Below are positions 23,101 to 35,214 of a stretch of 64,000 nucleotides of DNA, one piece after another (position 1 is the stretch's first letter; every line of letters starts with the position of its first letter). A model generated the notes under the pieces. That model did not search any database, was not told the DNA's origin, and saw only the letters and a program-made list of their open reading frames with translations. The position numbers and the translations under genes are program-made. The DNA comes from Thalassia testudinum (taxonomy: Eukaryota > Streptophyta > Magnoliopsida > Alismatales > Hydrocharitaceae): NCBI GenBank assembly GCA_037157565.1, contig JAZHRO010000022.1:2728001-2792000 (forward strand), written 5' to 3'.

Positions 23101-24934
23101 TCTGGAAGTCTGCCACGGGGCTGTGCTCTGCCACCACACAAGCTAGGAAGCCCTCACACCCCCGGCTCAAAAGTCTCGCCGCCCGAAGTGCCGAAATGCA
23201 CCTGAAACCTCCGTCCACTGGCTACCCGTGAAACTCGAAGGAAGGCAACTCCGGCATGGAGAAGACAATCTTCCTCTCAAAATAGTCTACCAAGGCGTGG
23301 TAAGCGGACAGCCAATCCATCCCCAGAATCACTCCAAAGTCCTCCATCTGTATCATAATCAGGTCAGCTGGCAGGCTATGTCCCCCGATGCTGACCCCGC
23401 AACCCGTGTACACCTCCTCAGCTACAAACAGCTGACCACTCGGACCTCTGATTACGAACGGATTCTCTAACAATGTATAATCCTGGTCCAAACTAACTGC
23501 AAAACTGGCTGCGACAAACGAGTGCGTAGCGCCGGAATCGAAAAGCGTGTAAACGAGTCTACCAGAAACTGAAATCATACCTGCTACCACGGATCCCGAT
23601 GCTCTGGCGTCCCTGTGTGTTAGGGCGTTGATACGCCCCTCAGCCCTAGGTGCGGACGAAGCAGCCACACTCTGCGTCGGACGGGTAGGTGCTGGCCGGT
23701 ACCCTCCTCGCGACTGCTGTCCTCCTCCTCGTGCCTGGGGACCGCGGCCTCCTGCGCGCCCTCCAGTGCTCTGCGCGGGAAGTATCTGCTGACCTCCTGC
23801 CCTAGATGGGCAGTCCCTCCTGACGTGGCCTGGCTGGCCACACTGGTAGCAGAGGGGAACCCGACTCCCGCCCTCAGTGAGTCCCTGCTGTCGGCTAGGC
23901 GGGGGTCCGGTGCTGGCGACTGGCCCCTGTCGAGGGCCCCCAAAGGCCACTGATGGCCCTGCACAACGTGACAGCTCTCCTGCGGACGTCACGTGTCTCC
24001 GTTCTCGCCGGCCCTGTGAGAAGTCTGCCTGAAAGGGCCTCTTCCGCCCGCCGTCGGTCTCTCGCGCGGACGGGTTGGTCTCCTCGTAAGTCATAGCTGC
24101 CTCTACCACCCTCGAAAACGTCGGCAGCTTCAGGGGTTTGACATACCCCCGGATCGCAGGCCGGAGCCCCTCGGTGAACCTCCAAAGGCGCTCCTCCTCA
24201 GTGGCTACCGCTGTCACTGCAAAGCGGGACAGCTCCAAGAAACGCGTGCGGTACGCGCTCACGGTCATCGTCCCTTGGTGGAGAGTGTGGAACTCCCGCC
24301 TCCTCTGGTCCTGCCACGTCTGGGGAAAGTACTGCTCGCAGAAGAGGGTGACGAACTGGTCCCACGTCGGCTCGTCCCTCTCCTGTCTTCGGACCGCCCT
24401 CCACCACCGGTGTGCCGCACTCTCCAGCTGGTACGTGGCAAAGGCCATGCGGCACTCCACCGGGGGGCGAAGGGTGTCGAAGATCTTCTCCAGCTGCTCA
24501 AGCCAGTCCTCTGCCTCGGTCGGGTCCTCATCCCCCTTGAAGGAGGGGGGCTTCAGCTTCCGGAACTGTCCGAAAAGCTCGAAGTGGCGCTGTAGGGGAG
24601 GTGCTGGTGCACCTCCAGGCGAAGGTGCCTCGTGTACAGAAGTGTCGGAGGAAGGTGGGGGCGGCAGGGGCCCATCCCCTCCCTCGTGTCCAGCGCCGCG
24701 TCCGTCGCGTGGTCCCACAGAGGACTCCCCCTCTGCAACCCCAGGAGGAGGTGCTCGGGGCGGTGGGTGGAGCTCCTCTCGTACAATATCCCGTATCAGT
24801 CTGGCGAGGTCCTGGGCTTGGACGCCAGGGAGTGGTGGCTGGTCCACCGAGACGTCAACGACAGCACGTCCACCTCGCCGACCTCGCCCTCGGCCGCGCC
24901 CGCGGCCAGTCTCGCCAGTCCCGCGACGAGGCAT
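20171..24934 (-). pseudogene. gag-pol: gag-pol polyprotein of B1, one frame with two premature stops
   Basis: The start is the Met of MPRRGTGETGRGRG at 24934. Residues about 132-290 are the gag capsid domain, 362-375 a CCHC knuckle (CYQCGQPGHVRRDC), and 466-473 the protease motif DSGATHSF. The frame then stops at TAG 23222-23224, where the sister copy B2 has CAG. The same frame continues into RT (FVKKKDG, catalytic FIDD), RNase H ([20 protein letters not shown]), integrase (HHCC finger, then [12 protein letters not shown] and QSER for the D,D,E triad) and a C-terminal tail. A second TAG at 20282-20284 replaces the Trp of KVLW, at the start of the chromodomain-like end (YEEATWEPE). Without these stops the frame would end at 20171-20173. 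The element could move only before these changes or with help. Confidence 0.93.
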
Positions 24935-25098
24935 CTCCTGCAAGGAGACGCGAAACAAAACGGAAACGTCAAAACAAACGGTACCTAACAAAACTTCTAA
25001 GAGCTCATGTCAAGAGATATGTTGTGGTGGCTACTCTAGCTATAAACATGTGAATTGGTTATTTTCCAGTCAGTTGATTCACTTCTCGGGACGACCTT

Positions 25099-25110
25099 GC
25101 TCTGATACCA
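25099..25110 (-). other. Primer binding site of B1 (initiator Met tRNA)
   Basis: On the minus strand this reads TGGTATCAGAGC, three bases after the 5' LTR end. It is an exact match to the common plant Met-tRNA site. Confidence 0.93.
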
Positions 25111-25113
25111 TCT

Positions 25114-27805
25114 TGTAACGACCCGGTTCCCGAGTCCCTACGAGACACGAGAACCGGATCGACTCGACTAATCCCAAGACCTAGTCGTCCAACGAGGAAG
25201 TAACCAAAAGACAGTAAAATAAACCACATTCAGCATGAATATAACTAACAGTAAGAAGGTACAGCAGTAAGGAAAGAAACTACTACAGTAGGTACCACCA
25301 CAACAGTAAAACAGCATTTATCATATAACAAGAACTGCAGGTAAAGAAGGTACAGCGGAAACAAAAACTACTCACTAGAACAGAAACAAAAGGGGTACAA
25401 AAGCTGTGGTAACTCTACTGGACCCTACTCGGCCCAGCGTCCTCTGCAGCCGCCGACCCTGGCTGCTCAACACCTGGTCCTGAAAAAGGTAACGAGTGTA
25501 ACACGTCAGCAAAACGCTGAATAGAGTGGCAAACTAACTAAAGGCAACAGTAGAGTGTACAGTATTTGTTATGTTCTATTACTTCCTTTATTCACATCTT
25601 TCAATTTTTCTCACTATTTCATTTATTTCTCAGATCCTTTACTTGATCTCGAATGTCCTCGTGGGAACGATCTTGATTGCAGTCTTTTCCGAAAGTAGAA
25701 GTAGCACGTGGTGCTCTCCTGGCCGGGAGAGTCCCCCGTGGTGATCCTACCCTCAGTCAACCACCCCAAGGTTACTGAAAGACGTAACGGTGACTACGGC
25801 ACGCGCGATAAACGTACAGGTAGCTAGCCCGCACTGGCACGCGGTCAGTCGTTTCCGTTAACGGGTGCGCCCAAAGCACAGCACGGAACCAGGGCAGAGC
25901 CCTCTCAGTAACAGGGGTCCAACCCCTCCACAGTAACCAAACCGGGGCCTTGCCCCTCCACAGTCCGCACACCCTCGCCTGACTACCCTGGTTTGCCCTA
26001 GTGGGCCTAACAAGTCGGTGAAGGAGGCTAGCAGAACCCCGGGGCTCGTGGGGTAGCTAGTACTCTCCTAACACTACTAGCTCTCCTCGGTACTACGTAC
26101 ACGAGGGCCAACAAGTCGGTACAGAGCGGCCAAGCCTAACCCCGGGTCCCTGGGGCGGCTGGCCCCACTCTGCACTAAACAGGTACAGGTACTTCCCTTG
26201 GTACTGCGTACCCAAGAGACAGTACAACTACATCTCAGTTCCATTCCCTTTTCCTTCCAGGAGTTCCACTCCTAATTCCCCGTAGGGTTCCAGCTCTTTA
26301 TCTCAGAACATCATATGTTTCACTTTCCAGATTCACGTTCTCAAAATCCATGATCTCAAACATGTTTCTTTATTCATAACAGGCAGCTGTTAATTAAATT
26401 TACAGGCAGCTTTATATATTCCTTTCCATTTTTCCAAGACTGCAGTAATATACATTCCACTAGTTTTTCCATCCTAGGATTCATGCCATATCCTAGGATC
26501 TATCATACAATCTAGTTTTCCGGCCCTAGGATTCATGCAACACCTAGGAGCTATCATTCCATATATTTCTCATTCTTAGGATTCATGCAATGCCCTAGGT
26601 TCTAGTTATGGTTCCATACTTTAACAGATTTTATTAATACTTAAAGCCACTCTACCAGGTACAACGGGAGTAATGGGGGCGTGATCGGGAATCCCGCGTG
26701 CCTCCGCGACTCTCAAGACTGCAACCGAACGAGGTCCTATCACAAGGATCAAACACAAGGAGTGTCTCAGAACAGTGTATAGCTACTGTAGGCGGGTAGA
26801 GGAATTAATTCTGAAACGAACGCAACTCGAATCGCGGAAAACGGAGCCCAAACGGGCCCTAAACGGGTCGAGAAAGACGATACTGTGCAAAATCAGACGT
26901 CTGGAACTCCTTCCAGACGTCTTAAACGGTGGATCAGAGGATTACCTGTTCAGCTTGGTTCCCCGGACGTCCAGAAGTCTGCAGGGACGTCTTTCCTATA
27001 CCCCAGACGTCCGATGGTCCACACGGACGTCTGTAGATCACTCCCGCCGTCTGGTACAACTTCCAGACGTCTGATTCGCAAAGGATGGCGAATCAGCGAA
27101 CCTGCGCACAGCCAACCCCCCCTCCCTCAGTACGGTCAGTAGACAAGAAGGAAGGAGAAAGCGAAAACTCACCTTTCAGACGTCTGTATGATCTTACAGA
27201 CGTCGACCTTGCCGTCTGGATATCAACCCAGACGTCTGATTCTGGAAATTTTTCCAGAATCAGAACCCTGCTCGGCCTCCGCTCGCGACGCCGCTCGCGT
27301 CGCACCTCGAGTGTCTGCTGCTCAGCCCGCAGCAGGTCCCTCTCCGCGTCGCTCCGCGCCCCCTGCGCCCTCCGCCGGCCGGCCAAGCCGCTCCGGCGAG
27401 CTCGCCCTCGCGGCAGAGCCCTGCCCTCGCACGCCGCACCTCCTCCGCGCTTACTGCGACTGCCGCTGCCACCCTCGCGTCCGCTCGCTCTCGTGCACAG
27501 GAAGGAGAAGAAGGAGGAGACGGTGGAGACGGGAGGGGAGGTGCGCCCTTTTAAGGCCGCGCGAGGAGGAGAGAGAAGGTGGTCGCAGCGCGCCTGCAGC
27601 CGCAAAGAGAGAGAGAGAGGAATCACAGGTCTGCGCGCACAGGCGCGCAGACGAATCTCCCGTGCGAACATAACTGTTCTCCAGACGTCTGTAAACGATC
27701 CCGGACGTCTGGTCAGACGTCTGGATGTGATCCCAGACGTCTGTTCCGACGTCTGGGCCACCCCCCAGACGTCTTAAAAGGCGTCTGGGGCACGCGTTCG
27801 TTACA
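25114..27805 (-). repeat. 5' LTR of B1 (2692 bp)
   Basis: It is bounded by TGTAACGACCCGG and GCGTTCGTTACA on the plus strand. It contains the GACGTC array (about 26895-27785), the intact 30 bp palindrome at 27235-27264 and the three 50 bp repeats with GCATGAATCCTAGG-type cores. A 66-residue frame inside is discussed under rejected items. Confidence 0.93.
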
Positions 27806-27808
27806 ACC

Positions 27809-30542
27809 TGTGACGACCCAAGTCCCATCAACGGACGAGACCCAAGTCGTCGTGTGCTAACACTAGCACAACCACCCACAAGATCGCAGTCACCCAACAC
27901 ATAATCATAAAAATATAAACATAGCTAACAAATAATTCATATTACAAAATTTAAAGGACGACAAATTGAATACTAACCGAAAGATTTACCGTAGTATATA
28001 AGTCCAAGGAGATGTACAACGGAAATCTCCTAGCGAAATGCCAATTACACTTGGGTACAGAACTGAAAAATACATCAGTAAAAATTGAGTAGAGCAGAAA
28101 TAACAATAGCAGAGTGCAATAGTAACCAAGCACAAAAGAAAATGGGTACTATAGCTTTAATTAATCCATTTATTAGACATCTCATTATTTGATTCCATTT
28201 CTTAACTTGGAAGCCCAAGTTATTACAGCTTACAATCTATCAATCAACGTCTCAGGGCATGAGACGATTTCATGTAACTTCTTGCAGCACAAGACTAGTA
28301 TAAGCCACCCTCATAGTCGGGAAGACTGCTTATACCCACTGAATCGCTACTCTCCATCACCTTGGGGTCATTGCGAAAAGGGATGGCGGTTACGTCATGT
28401 AGCGTGAACATGTACAAGCGCTATATACGCTGAATCACAGATAACCAATGACCCACCCATCGGCCGAGAAAGAAACCACTCGAACCCTCGAGCCCTGCAA
28501 ATCCTCTATACTAGTTGGCCGCTAAGCCTAACCAAAGAGTCATAGGGAGCCTAGCAACTCCCTAAACTAGCCCAGAATCGGTCTGAAAAGATCAAAGCTA
28601 CAGTCAAAATCCGGTGAGTAGCGAGCTGAAACCAATTATCTAATTCCTTTACTTTCTGACAATTCCGTTGTATTGATTATTTGATCATTTTTAGATAATT
28701 GTATCTTTTGTTCTTGTTAAATCCAATCCTATTTAACAATTCCACCTCCTTAAGCATAGGAGGAACATGTATTCATATTATCCTTAATGTTATCAATTTT
28801 CAGATAGTTTCTATATGATGATGATTCCATGTTAGTTACCAATTACAAACTCGATGAAATTTATTTCACAAAGGTTTGAAAAATCCTTAGAGTGTTCATT
28901 TTACAAATTTTAGGATTAACAAAATCTCCATTATCTTCCAATCATTCATGTACAGGTAATTCTGAGTTTGTGACAATGGTCCCATATTATCCATCTAATA
29001 AAGAACATCATAGAACTTGTTTTACAGAAAACATATTTGATTTCATACATGCAATAATAAGGTATATGTGCTCATTTCTTTTAATCTTTCTCATAAATCA
29101 GTTATTTCTTGTCAAAGCTCCTGTAATTTAGGCAAACATATTAGAGTCGCTTTACATGTTAAGACTATATCCAATAAGTATAGACGTGGCATAATATGTT
29201 AATCATGAGAGTTAATTGTAATTAATTTGATAGTTAATTAAATCCAATTAACTATTCACATTCAAGTCACCAACTTGATTTTCCACATTGATATTCAATA
29301 TTCAAGTACCCCCAAAATAGTAAGAAGCATGAAGATGGGTTCCAAACTTAGCAAGATGTAAGAACGCACAGTAAATAGTGCAATACGTAAATAAAATCAC
29401 CATGTAAACAAACCAAATGGAAAGGAGAGGGACTACTTTACCTAATGTCACCGGAGGGTCATGGTGACTCCGAACCATGCGCATAGGGTCTAGGGGAAGT
29501 ATTTACGCCTGCCTCAAAATTTACACACGCATCGGGGACAAGACCTAATTCAAATGGACCCACGATGGGGTTAGAGACACCTAATTACATTTCTAATTTT
29601 TCACTAAGGATAACATACTTAAAAATGAAAATAAATTATACCAACACATAGTAAACGTCGATATGATTCCAACGGTACCTTATTTGTCGAAATCTGAGGT
29701 CGAGAAGGCCTCGAACCAATTGAAACAGCGCGAGGGTCCTTGAACTAAACCAGACTGGCTTACCTACGCACGCAACCCACCAGCCACGTGTCGCCACGTG
29801 ATTCGCCGCCATGCTCGCCCACGGATCATGCCACCCTCTTGGTGGAAGCAACTTAATCGGTGCCACGTGTCACCCATTGAAGCTCCCCCCATGTGCCCGT
29901 GCTCCCGTGCGCGCTCGTGCTCGTGCCCACTCACCTTTCGCTGTCGTCGCGCCACATGGCGCGCATCTGCACCTTGCTGCCGGATCATGTAGCCCTCTCT
30001 CTCCACCTCAGCTTTATTTATGAAATTTACGGTGGGAAGCTTGCATTTTTCAAAATTACAAACGGGTCCTTGAACTTAAAATTTTTTAACTTTAAAAGGA
30101 AAATCCAAAATTTTCCTCCTCTTCCTCTATTAATTTGAGATGTTTAGAGGCTAATGACGATCTAAAGGACTCAAGGGGGTCCTTTTATAGGCCTTAAGAT
30201 TGTTTGGATTAGGATTAGTGGTGTGAATTACCTATAATACCCAAAAGGTTGGGTCCACTTTACATTTAGGTCCTTTTCAACTTATTTTGGCCATAACTTG
30301 AGCTATACACCTCAGAATCACGTAAAACAAGCGTTGTCGAAAAGCTTGCGAAGAGAGAAATCTAATGGTACCATATATGACACCATTTTGATGATGTTTA
30401 ACTAAGGGTTGACTTGAAATACGTGTTTTTGTCAATTTTAAGGAGGTGCTGACACTAACACTGAACCACAACCTGGTTTCTAGGTCCAAATTGACCCGAA
30501 CCACTTTGAATTGACTCAGAGTTTGGGTTTTAGGATGTTACG
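27809..30542 (-). mobile_element. Solo LTR, family LTR-C (gypsy-type ends), host of B1
   Basis: The ends are TGTGACGACCC on the left (split by B1 after two bases, at 14691-14692) and GGATGTTACG on the right, where CG stands for the expected CA. The flanks AAACC (14686-14690) and AAATC (30543-30547) are a target duplication with one C/T change, and they rejoin LTR-A in register. It is about 2.73 kb. No coding domain is seen, so I call it a solo LTR. Confidence 0.7.
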
Positions 30543-30938
30543 AAATCAAAGGTACCAAACCTCTTATAATATTTTTCTATGAATTTTCGGAGGTTTAGAT
30601 TGATTTTATCCTGACCAGAACTTTTTCAATTCAAGTGAGGTTGATAATTAGGGTTTTCAATCTTATTTTCATCCTCGAAATGCGTGAATCCCTGATTCTT
30701 TCAGTGTGAACCCACTTTTTAGACTTAATGCTTATTTGACCTTTAATTAACCCATGAATAACCTCATGGTTAATTTACATTTGTGATGTGCTGTTAAAAC
30801 TACACAATTAACTCTATTTTCATATCTTCTTGGATTAGATCAAAGTGGAATTATGGTCCTTAGGCTATCATTTAGGAGCATTTATCTCTTGATTCCAACT
30901 AATTAAGTTAGTTATCACGAATGATGGTGCTACCATCA

Positions 30939-31553
30939 AACACAAAGTTTGTAATTTCATGCTTGGCCCAAGTTGATATTAACCCTGCTACATAACTTTA
31001 GGTACCATCTATCTAACATTAGATAGGTTGAAACTTAATTGGTTTTTTAATTTGATTCTCATCTCCCATGTCATTAACTTGTAAGAAACATATGATTAGC
31101 CATTAATGACCTATATTTAGAGGTTGATTAGCCTAGATTAACCCTAATTTAGGTAAGTAAGGTGCTTTAGTGAATTTTATGCATAAGACCCTTAAATTAT
31201 GCATAAATGAACCTAGCAATTGGCTTCTCCTTAATTTTTGCTATCAAGAAATTAAAAAATTATAACCAATTGTCCTAGATTACATTGAACTTTAAACCAA
31301 TGGTTGTTTAAAGTCCTCTTCAAAGCATAAGAAGCCTTTGTTACTCCAATTTCATCTTGAGCTTGACTTCATGGGGTTCACATCTTTTAACTTTCATAAA
31401 TGCCTCCTTTTAGGCCTTTGACTTGCACGTTAGCCATTACAAAAGCAAAATATACAAATTCCTAAGATGTATATAGATCTATTTTCATCCCAGCATTATT
31501 GAATTATTTGTTATCATCAAAATAACAATCAAGATGCTTAATGACATATGCAC
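30939..31553 (-). repeat. Copia-type LTR, upstream (U3) half, minus strand
   Basis: The minus-strand reading starts near 31553 and soon gives TTTTGATGATAACAAAT, the usual beginning of Sirevirus-type LTRs. Together with 12600-13097 it would form one LTR. The shared CTATCTAA/TTAGATAG motifs on both sides (13069-13080 and 31007-31026) fit one continuous repeat-containing U3. No other gene is visible here. Confidence 0.45.
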
Positions 31554-31570
31554 TGAAATGACCCGCTACC

Positions 31571-34324
31571 TGATGAGAACCTCATCATGAGCCATAACTA
31601 ACTCATTTTGACCCAATACAAAGGATAAAAGCTCCTACATAACTCAAGGAAAGGCTTAACTCAGAGAATTCTGAGTTTAAGGAGAAAACAAGTCATAAGG
31701 GGTAAAAATGCAATTTTACCAGTATAATCTGCATACAGGGTAATTCAGGGTCCAAACACAGGTCAAACAAACTGAATAAGAAGGAAAGTGGGATGATCTG
31801 ACAAGGGCTACAGCAATTCCAAGGAACTAAATGATAATCTGTAACCTTAAAACAAACCCACTTCAATTCACGAGGTTCGAGGCAAAGTAAAAATAGAATA
31901 AACCCTCTAAAATTCATAGAAAAATAATCTCTAGGGTTTAGAACCTTCAATTTGGCCTTCAGAACCCATTTTGACCTACATTGAGAACCATGCCCAATTA
32001 ATAACTTAATTTGAGTTTTTGCATAAATTGACCGGTCAAACAAGGTTTAATCTAGAAATAAAATTCACCATCAGATTCCTTAGGTCCTAATTAGTCATGT
32101 ATAAAAACTTGAGCCTAAGAAGAAACCTTCTTGACCAACTTTACACTTTGGTCCTCATATATTTACTTTTTGGCCCTCAACTTTTGCACCCTCGCATTTT
32201 GGCCCCTAACTTTCCTTCGTTCTTTGCGTTCAGGTCCTCCCTGCAAAACCTGACCAGCACCATGCTCCGGCGACCTTGCGCGGAGCATGGCGCCGCGCAG
32301 GGTAAGGGGGAGGGTCTGGCAAGACAACCGGGGGTGCCCTGCGTCGTCAGCCGTCGCAGGAACACCCCCCTGGTCGCTGCAACCCACCATACCGGCCGTG
32401 CGAACTCACGGACGGTATGGGTTTCCATCTCCGGCGTCCTCCGGCAAGGGAGACACGTCGTCTCCCTCCGCCCTCCTCTCTGATTCCGCCTCTATAAATA
32501 CCCCCGTCGCTCCGCCGTTCTGAGCAGCTCGGATCTGACGGAGAAAACCCCCAACTTTCCTCTCTTCTCACTCCGGCAGACGCCCACCAGCTCCGGCGGT
32601 TCTTCCTCCTCCTCCTCTTCGCTCTGCCGCAATACCAGCAGCAGAGACTTCTTCCCCTGCTCTTCCCGCGTCGCGCAATACCGGCGCGCGCTGCCTCTGC
32701 CCCGTCGTCACCGCCGTCCTCCCCCACTGGCCACCTTCTTCTCCGGCGACAGGAGGTACATCCGTCCGCCTCCTCGCCCCCTTCGTCACTTTAGTTAGGT
32801 TAGAACTACTTCCCTCTATTCTCTCTCTCTTTTCCCCCTGCTATTTTTATCTAATTACCCCTCGACCGCGCCTAATCACCCTCACCTTCTCTGCCTCCGG
32901 CCATCCTCTGGCGAGCCGCTCCCATCACTCCAGCAACCCACACGGCTCGCCGACCACCGCAGAACCTCCGCCTCCTCACCCTGATCAACCTCCGCCCTTC
33001 CACTTCCCCCAAATCACCCTCTGCAACTCCACCGAACAAACCCATCTCCCGACCCACAGTCTGACCTAGGGCAGCCCTTAGGCTCCGCCCCGCCGCCTGC
33101 ACACCCCCCGACCACCTTTGCCGTGCCATGGCGAAGGTCCTCCGCGTTTCTGATTGGGCCGAGAGGCCGTTTCTCTGTGGGCAGGTACCTGCGCTCGTCG
33201 CCGCCATTGTTGAAGCGAAGCAGCTTCGACCTGCTGTTCCAGGTGCGCCGCGCCCAGGTCACGCTCCCAGGCTGTGCGGGGGCATTTCGGCAAAGCGTTA
33301 GGCTGTAGTTGAGGCGAATCCCTCGCGCGAAGGCCTCGCGTAAAGCTGCAATTACCAGCTGCTTCCTCCGCGCAGGCGCCAAATTGGGGTCGGACATTTA
33401 GTCCCACCTCGGAAGACTCCGAAGCGGCACAGCGGTATAAAGAGAAAAAGTGCTGGAGGCTTATTGCCTCAGCGCACGGGGTGAGGTCCCCTTCACCCGC
33501 CCGGTTACCCGGTCTCGTCCGCGCTCACGCCCCGCGGACCTGGCCCGACCCGACTTAGACTGACCTGCACTCCTCGCCCACCACGCACGCCGGTGGGCCT
33601 GGACCCGGGCGCGACCCGTACCCGGCAACCCGGTAGCTCTGGGAGAGCTTTCCTAAGAGCGGCTTATGTGAGAGAGAGACGCGGGGGAGGGTAGAGTTTG
33701 GTTTTGCCCCTCTGATCAAGCTGTGTAAGTGTGCAGGCACAGGTGAAGAAGAACCGTGGAAGAAGACGAAGGCTGAAGGAAGGAGGAGCACCGAGCGGCA
33801 CTGTAGCAGCGGCGGTTTAAGTCGTCTGATTGGAAAATCAGACGACATCCTGAAGGCAAAGAAGGAGAAGGAAGGCGAGGCAGAGGAGGAACACAGAGAG
33901 GCCAAGTGAAGACTCTGCAGAAGAAGAAGAGCATGAGAAGAAGATCTGAAGAAAGGAAAAGAAGAAAGAAAGAAGAAGAAGAACAGGATCGCTCTGCAGA
34001 AGAAAAAGGAAGAGACGAGCAGAAACAACTGAAAGAAGAAGAAGAACATCACCACTTCAGATAAAGAAGAACAAAGGAAGAGAGCAGAAGATCTGAGAAG
34101 GAAGAAGAGGAGAAGCAAAGAGAAAAGAAGAAAAGCCAACAAATTCTCTCTCTCTCTTTCTTTATTTTTGTAAAAGAAACTTGTACCCCTAGAATACAAC
34201 TTGCTCCCTGAGTTCGACCTCGGGAACTCTTTATTTCCGAGTAACAAATTGTATTAAACTAGTAATCACCTCTCTATACTATACTACGACGAAATAATAA
34301 AACTATAGAGGAAGGTCGCCACCA
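31571..34324 (+). repeat. 5' LTR of the non-autonomous element
   Basis: It begins TGATGAGAACCTCATCA, a 7 bp stem around AAC, and ends TCGCCACCA. The long GC-rich U3 is followed by GTATAAAG at 33435, then GGGGTGAGGTCCCC and a strongly purine-biased stretch (about 33730-34145) rich in GAAGAAG. AATAATAAAA near the right end may be the polyadenylation signal. Confidence 0.95.
33435..33442 (+). promoter_or_regulatory. Probable LTR TATA box
   Basis: GTATAAAG lies shortly after TTTAGTCCCACCTCGG. The same order (TTTAGTCCCAC, then TATAAAG) occurs in the LTR-A copy at 5172-5215. A second candidate, CTATAAATACCCC, is at about 32501. Which one is used cannot be told from sequence. Confidence 0.4.
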
Positions 34325-34329
34325 GTTTT

Positions 34330-34347
34330 TGGCGCCGTTGCCGGGGA
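34330..34347 (+). other. Primer binding site (Asp tRNA type)
   Basis: TGGCGCCGTTGCCGGGGA is complementary to the 3' end of plant tRNA-Asp (ending CCGGCAACGGCGCCA). It is typical of Athila-type and related gypsy elements. Confidence 0.88.
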
Positions 34348-35214
34348 TCAACGGCTATTCTAGAGATAATCAAATTCCTATTTTTACATTGCTAACAATC
34401 TCTCCTTTGTTGTGCAGAAAAAAATACAAGAAAATCGAGAAGACAAGCAACCGCACGTCAACCACTCCGAGGACAGGTAATTTTTCCTCTCGCTATTAAC
34501 CCCTAAACTCTAAAGAGGAAGAAAAGAACAAGCAATATAGGGCTAACCTATCTTCCATACTTAGTAACCATAAAAAGTTGCATGTTTTCAACCCATTATT
34601 CCTGCACACTATTAAGGGTATTTAAGGGCTAACACATTCGTGCTTGAGCCCTAATTACCCAACAAAGAACTAACTAGACCAAGTAGAGCCAACATAAGAT
34701 TTAACATTAGGGTTTTAGAGACACACTACTTAAATCAAGAATGGAGAAAATCCAAAAGAAGTGTACCTAAACCATTGATTGAACATACTTATTCAGAGAA
34801 ACCCTAAACAATTGGCTCTCTAAACACTTGAACCCAAAAAGAAAGGACCCAAAAGCTCTCAAAGGAACAAGAGGTAAAGTTGACCCCTTGGGTCAACCAA
34901 CCTTAAAATTAGGTCACTTTCTCACTCAAAATACCTAAGAGATCAAGTGTAACTTTAAGCACCCTGATCTTAAAGTAAAATTGGTAGACTTAAGAGGTCA
35001 AGATCCCCATTCTGGTCTACCTGGAACCGCAGTGACAAGAGAGGTCGGGTGGGGGAAACCCTGTAACCCGTGGGGACGCTCTACCGTGTAGGGGTCTTCG
35101 CGGGACTCTCCCTCTCTGGCTGCCCAGGTAATTCTCAGGTGGACGATCTTTCTGATCAAGGGGTCCATCTGCCCCGAACCTCTATAGTCACCCAACAATT
35201 TTTGGGTGTCTTGA
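34348..35214 (+). other. Untranslated leader of the non-autonomous element
   Basis: No coding domain. It includes AGGACAGGTAATTTTTCC near 34471, a possible splice donor, and a G-rich stretch at about 35041-35100. Confidence 0.4.

Larger units (their letters stand above)
14693..27805 (-). mobile_element. Complete Ty3/gypsy element, family LTR-B (Tekay/Del-like), copy B1
   Basis: The perfect duplication ACCTG flanks it at 14688-14692 and 27806-27810. Order on the minus strand is 5' LTR (27805-25114), Met-type primer site, gag-pol, then 3' LTR (20084-14693, split by a solo LTR). It inserted within two bases of the left end of the LTR-C solo LTR. Without the nested 2.7 kb solo LTR it is about 10.4 kb, normal for long-LTR chromoviruses. 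Confidence 0.95.
13098..30938 (-). mobile_element. Solo LTR, family LTR-A copy 2, split by LTR-C and a complete LTR-B element
   Basis: Minus-strand LTR-A sequence occupies 13098-14690 and 30543-30938. The terminal TGATGGTAGCACCATCA is at 30922-30938 on the minus strand. The two parts join in the middle of the family's conserved GGTCAAATCAAAGG region, which shows they are one LTR. The left end is placed at TGTTGAAATTCG (13098), but I find no clean target duplication, so this copy is old or the end is off by some bases. Confidence 0.75.

Noticed and set aside
20282..23218. Separate pol gene starting after gag in B1
   Set aside because: The pol frame is the same frame as gag, separated only by a TAG where the sister copy has CAG. 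There is no ATG at its start, so it is one gene with a nonsense mutation, not a two-ORF design.
24138..25118. 326-residue frame on the plus strand opposite gag of B1 (and the 292-residue one opposite gag of B2)
   Set aside because: Antisense shadow of GC-rich gag. No domain, and codon structure follows the gag frame.
31554..31570. The TGAAATGACCCGC start taken alone as a separate small repeat
   Set aside because: The TGCAC duplication and continuation at 41609 show it is the first 17 bases of the diverged LTR.
33555..34247. 230-residue minus-strand frame rich in Phe, Leu and Ser that looks like membrane segments
   Set aside because: It is the complement of the purine-rich GAAGAAG tract of the LTR; low complexity explains the hydrophobic look. 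The same applies to 40834-41526.
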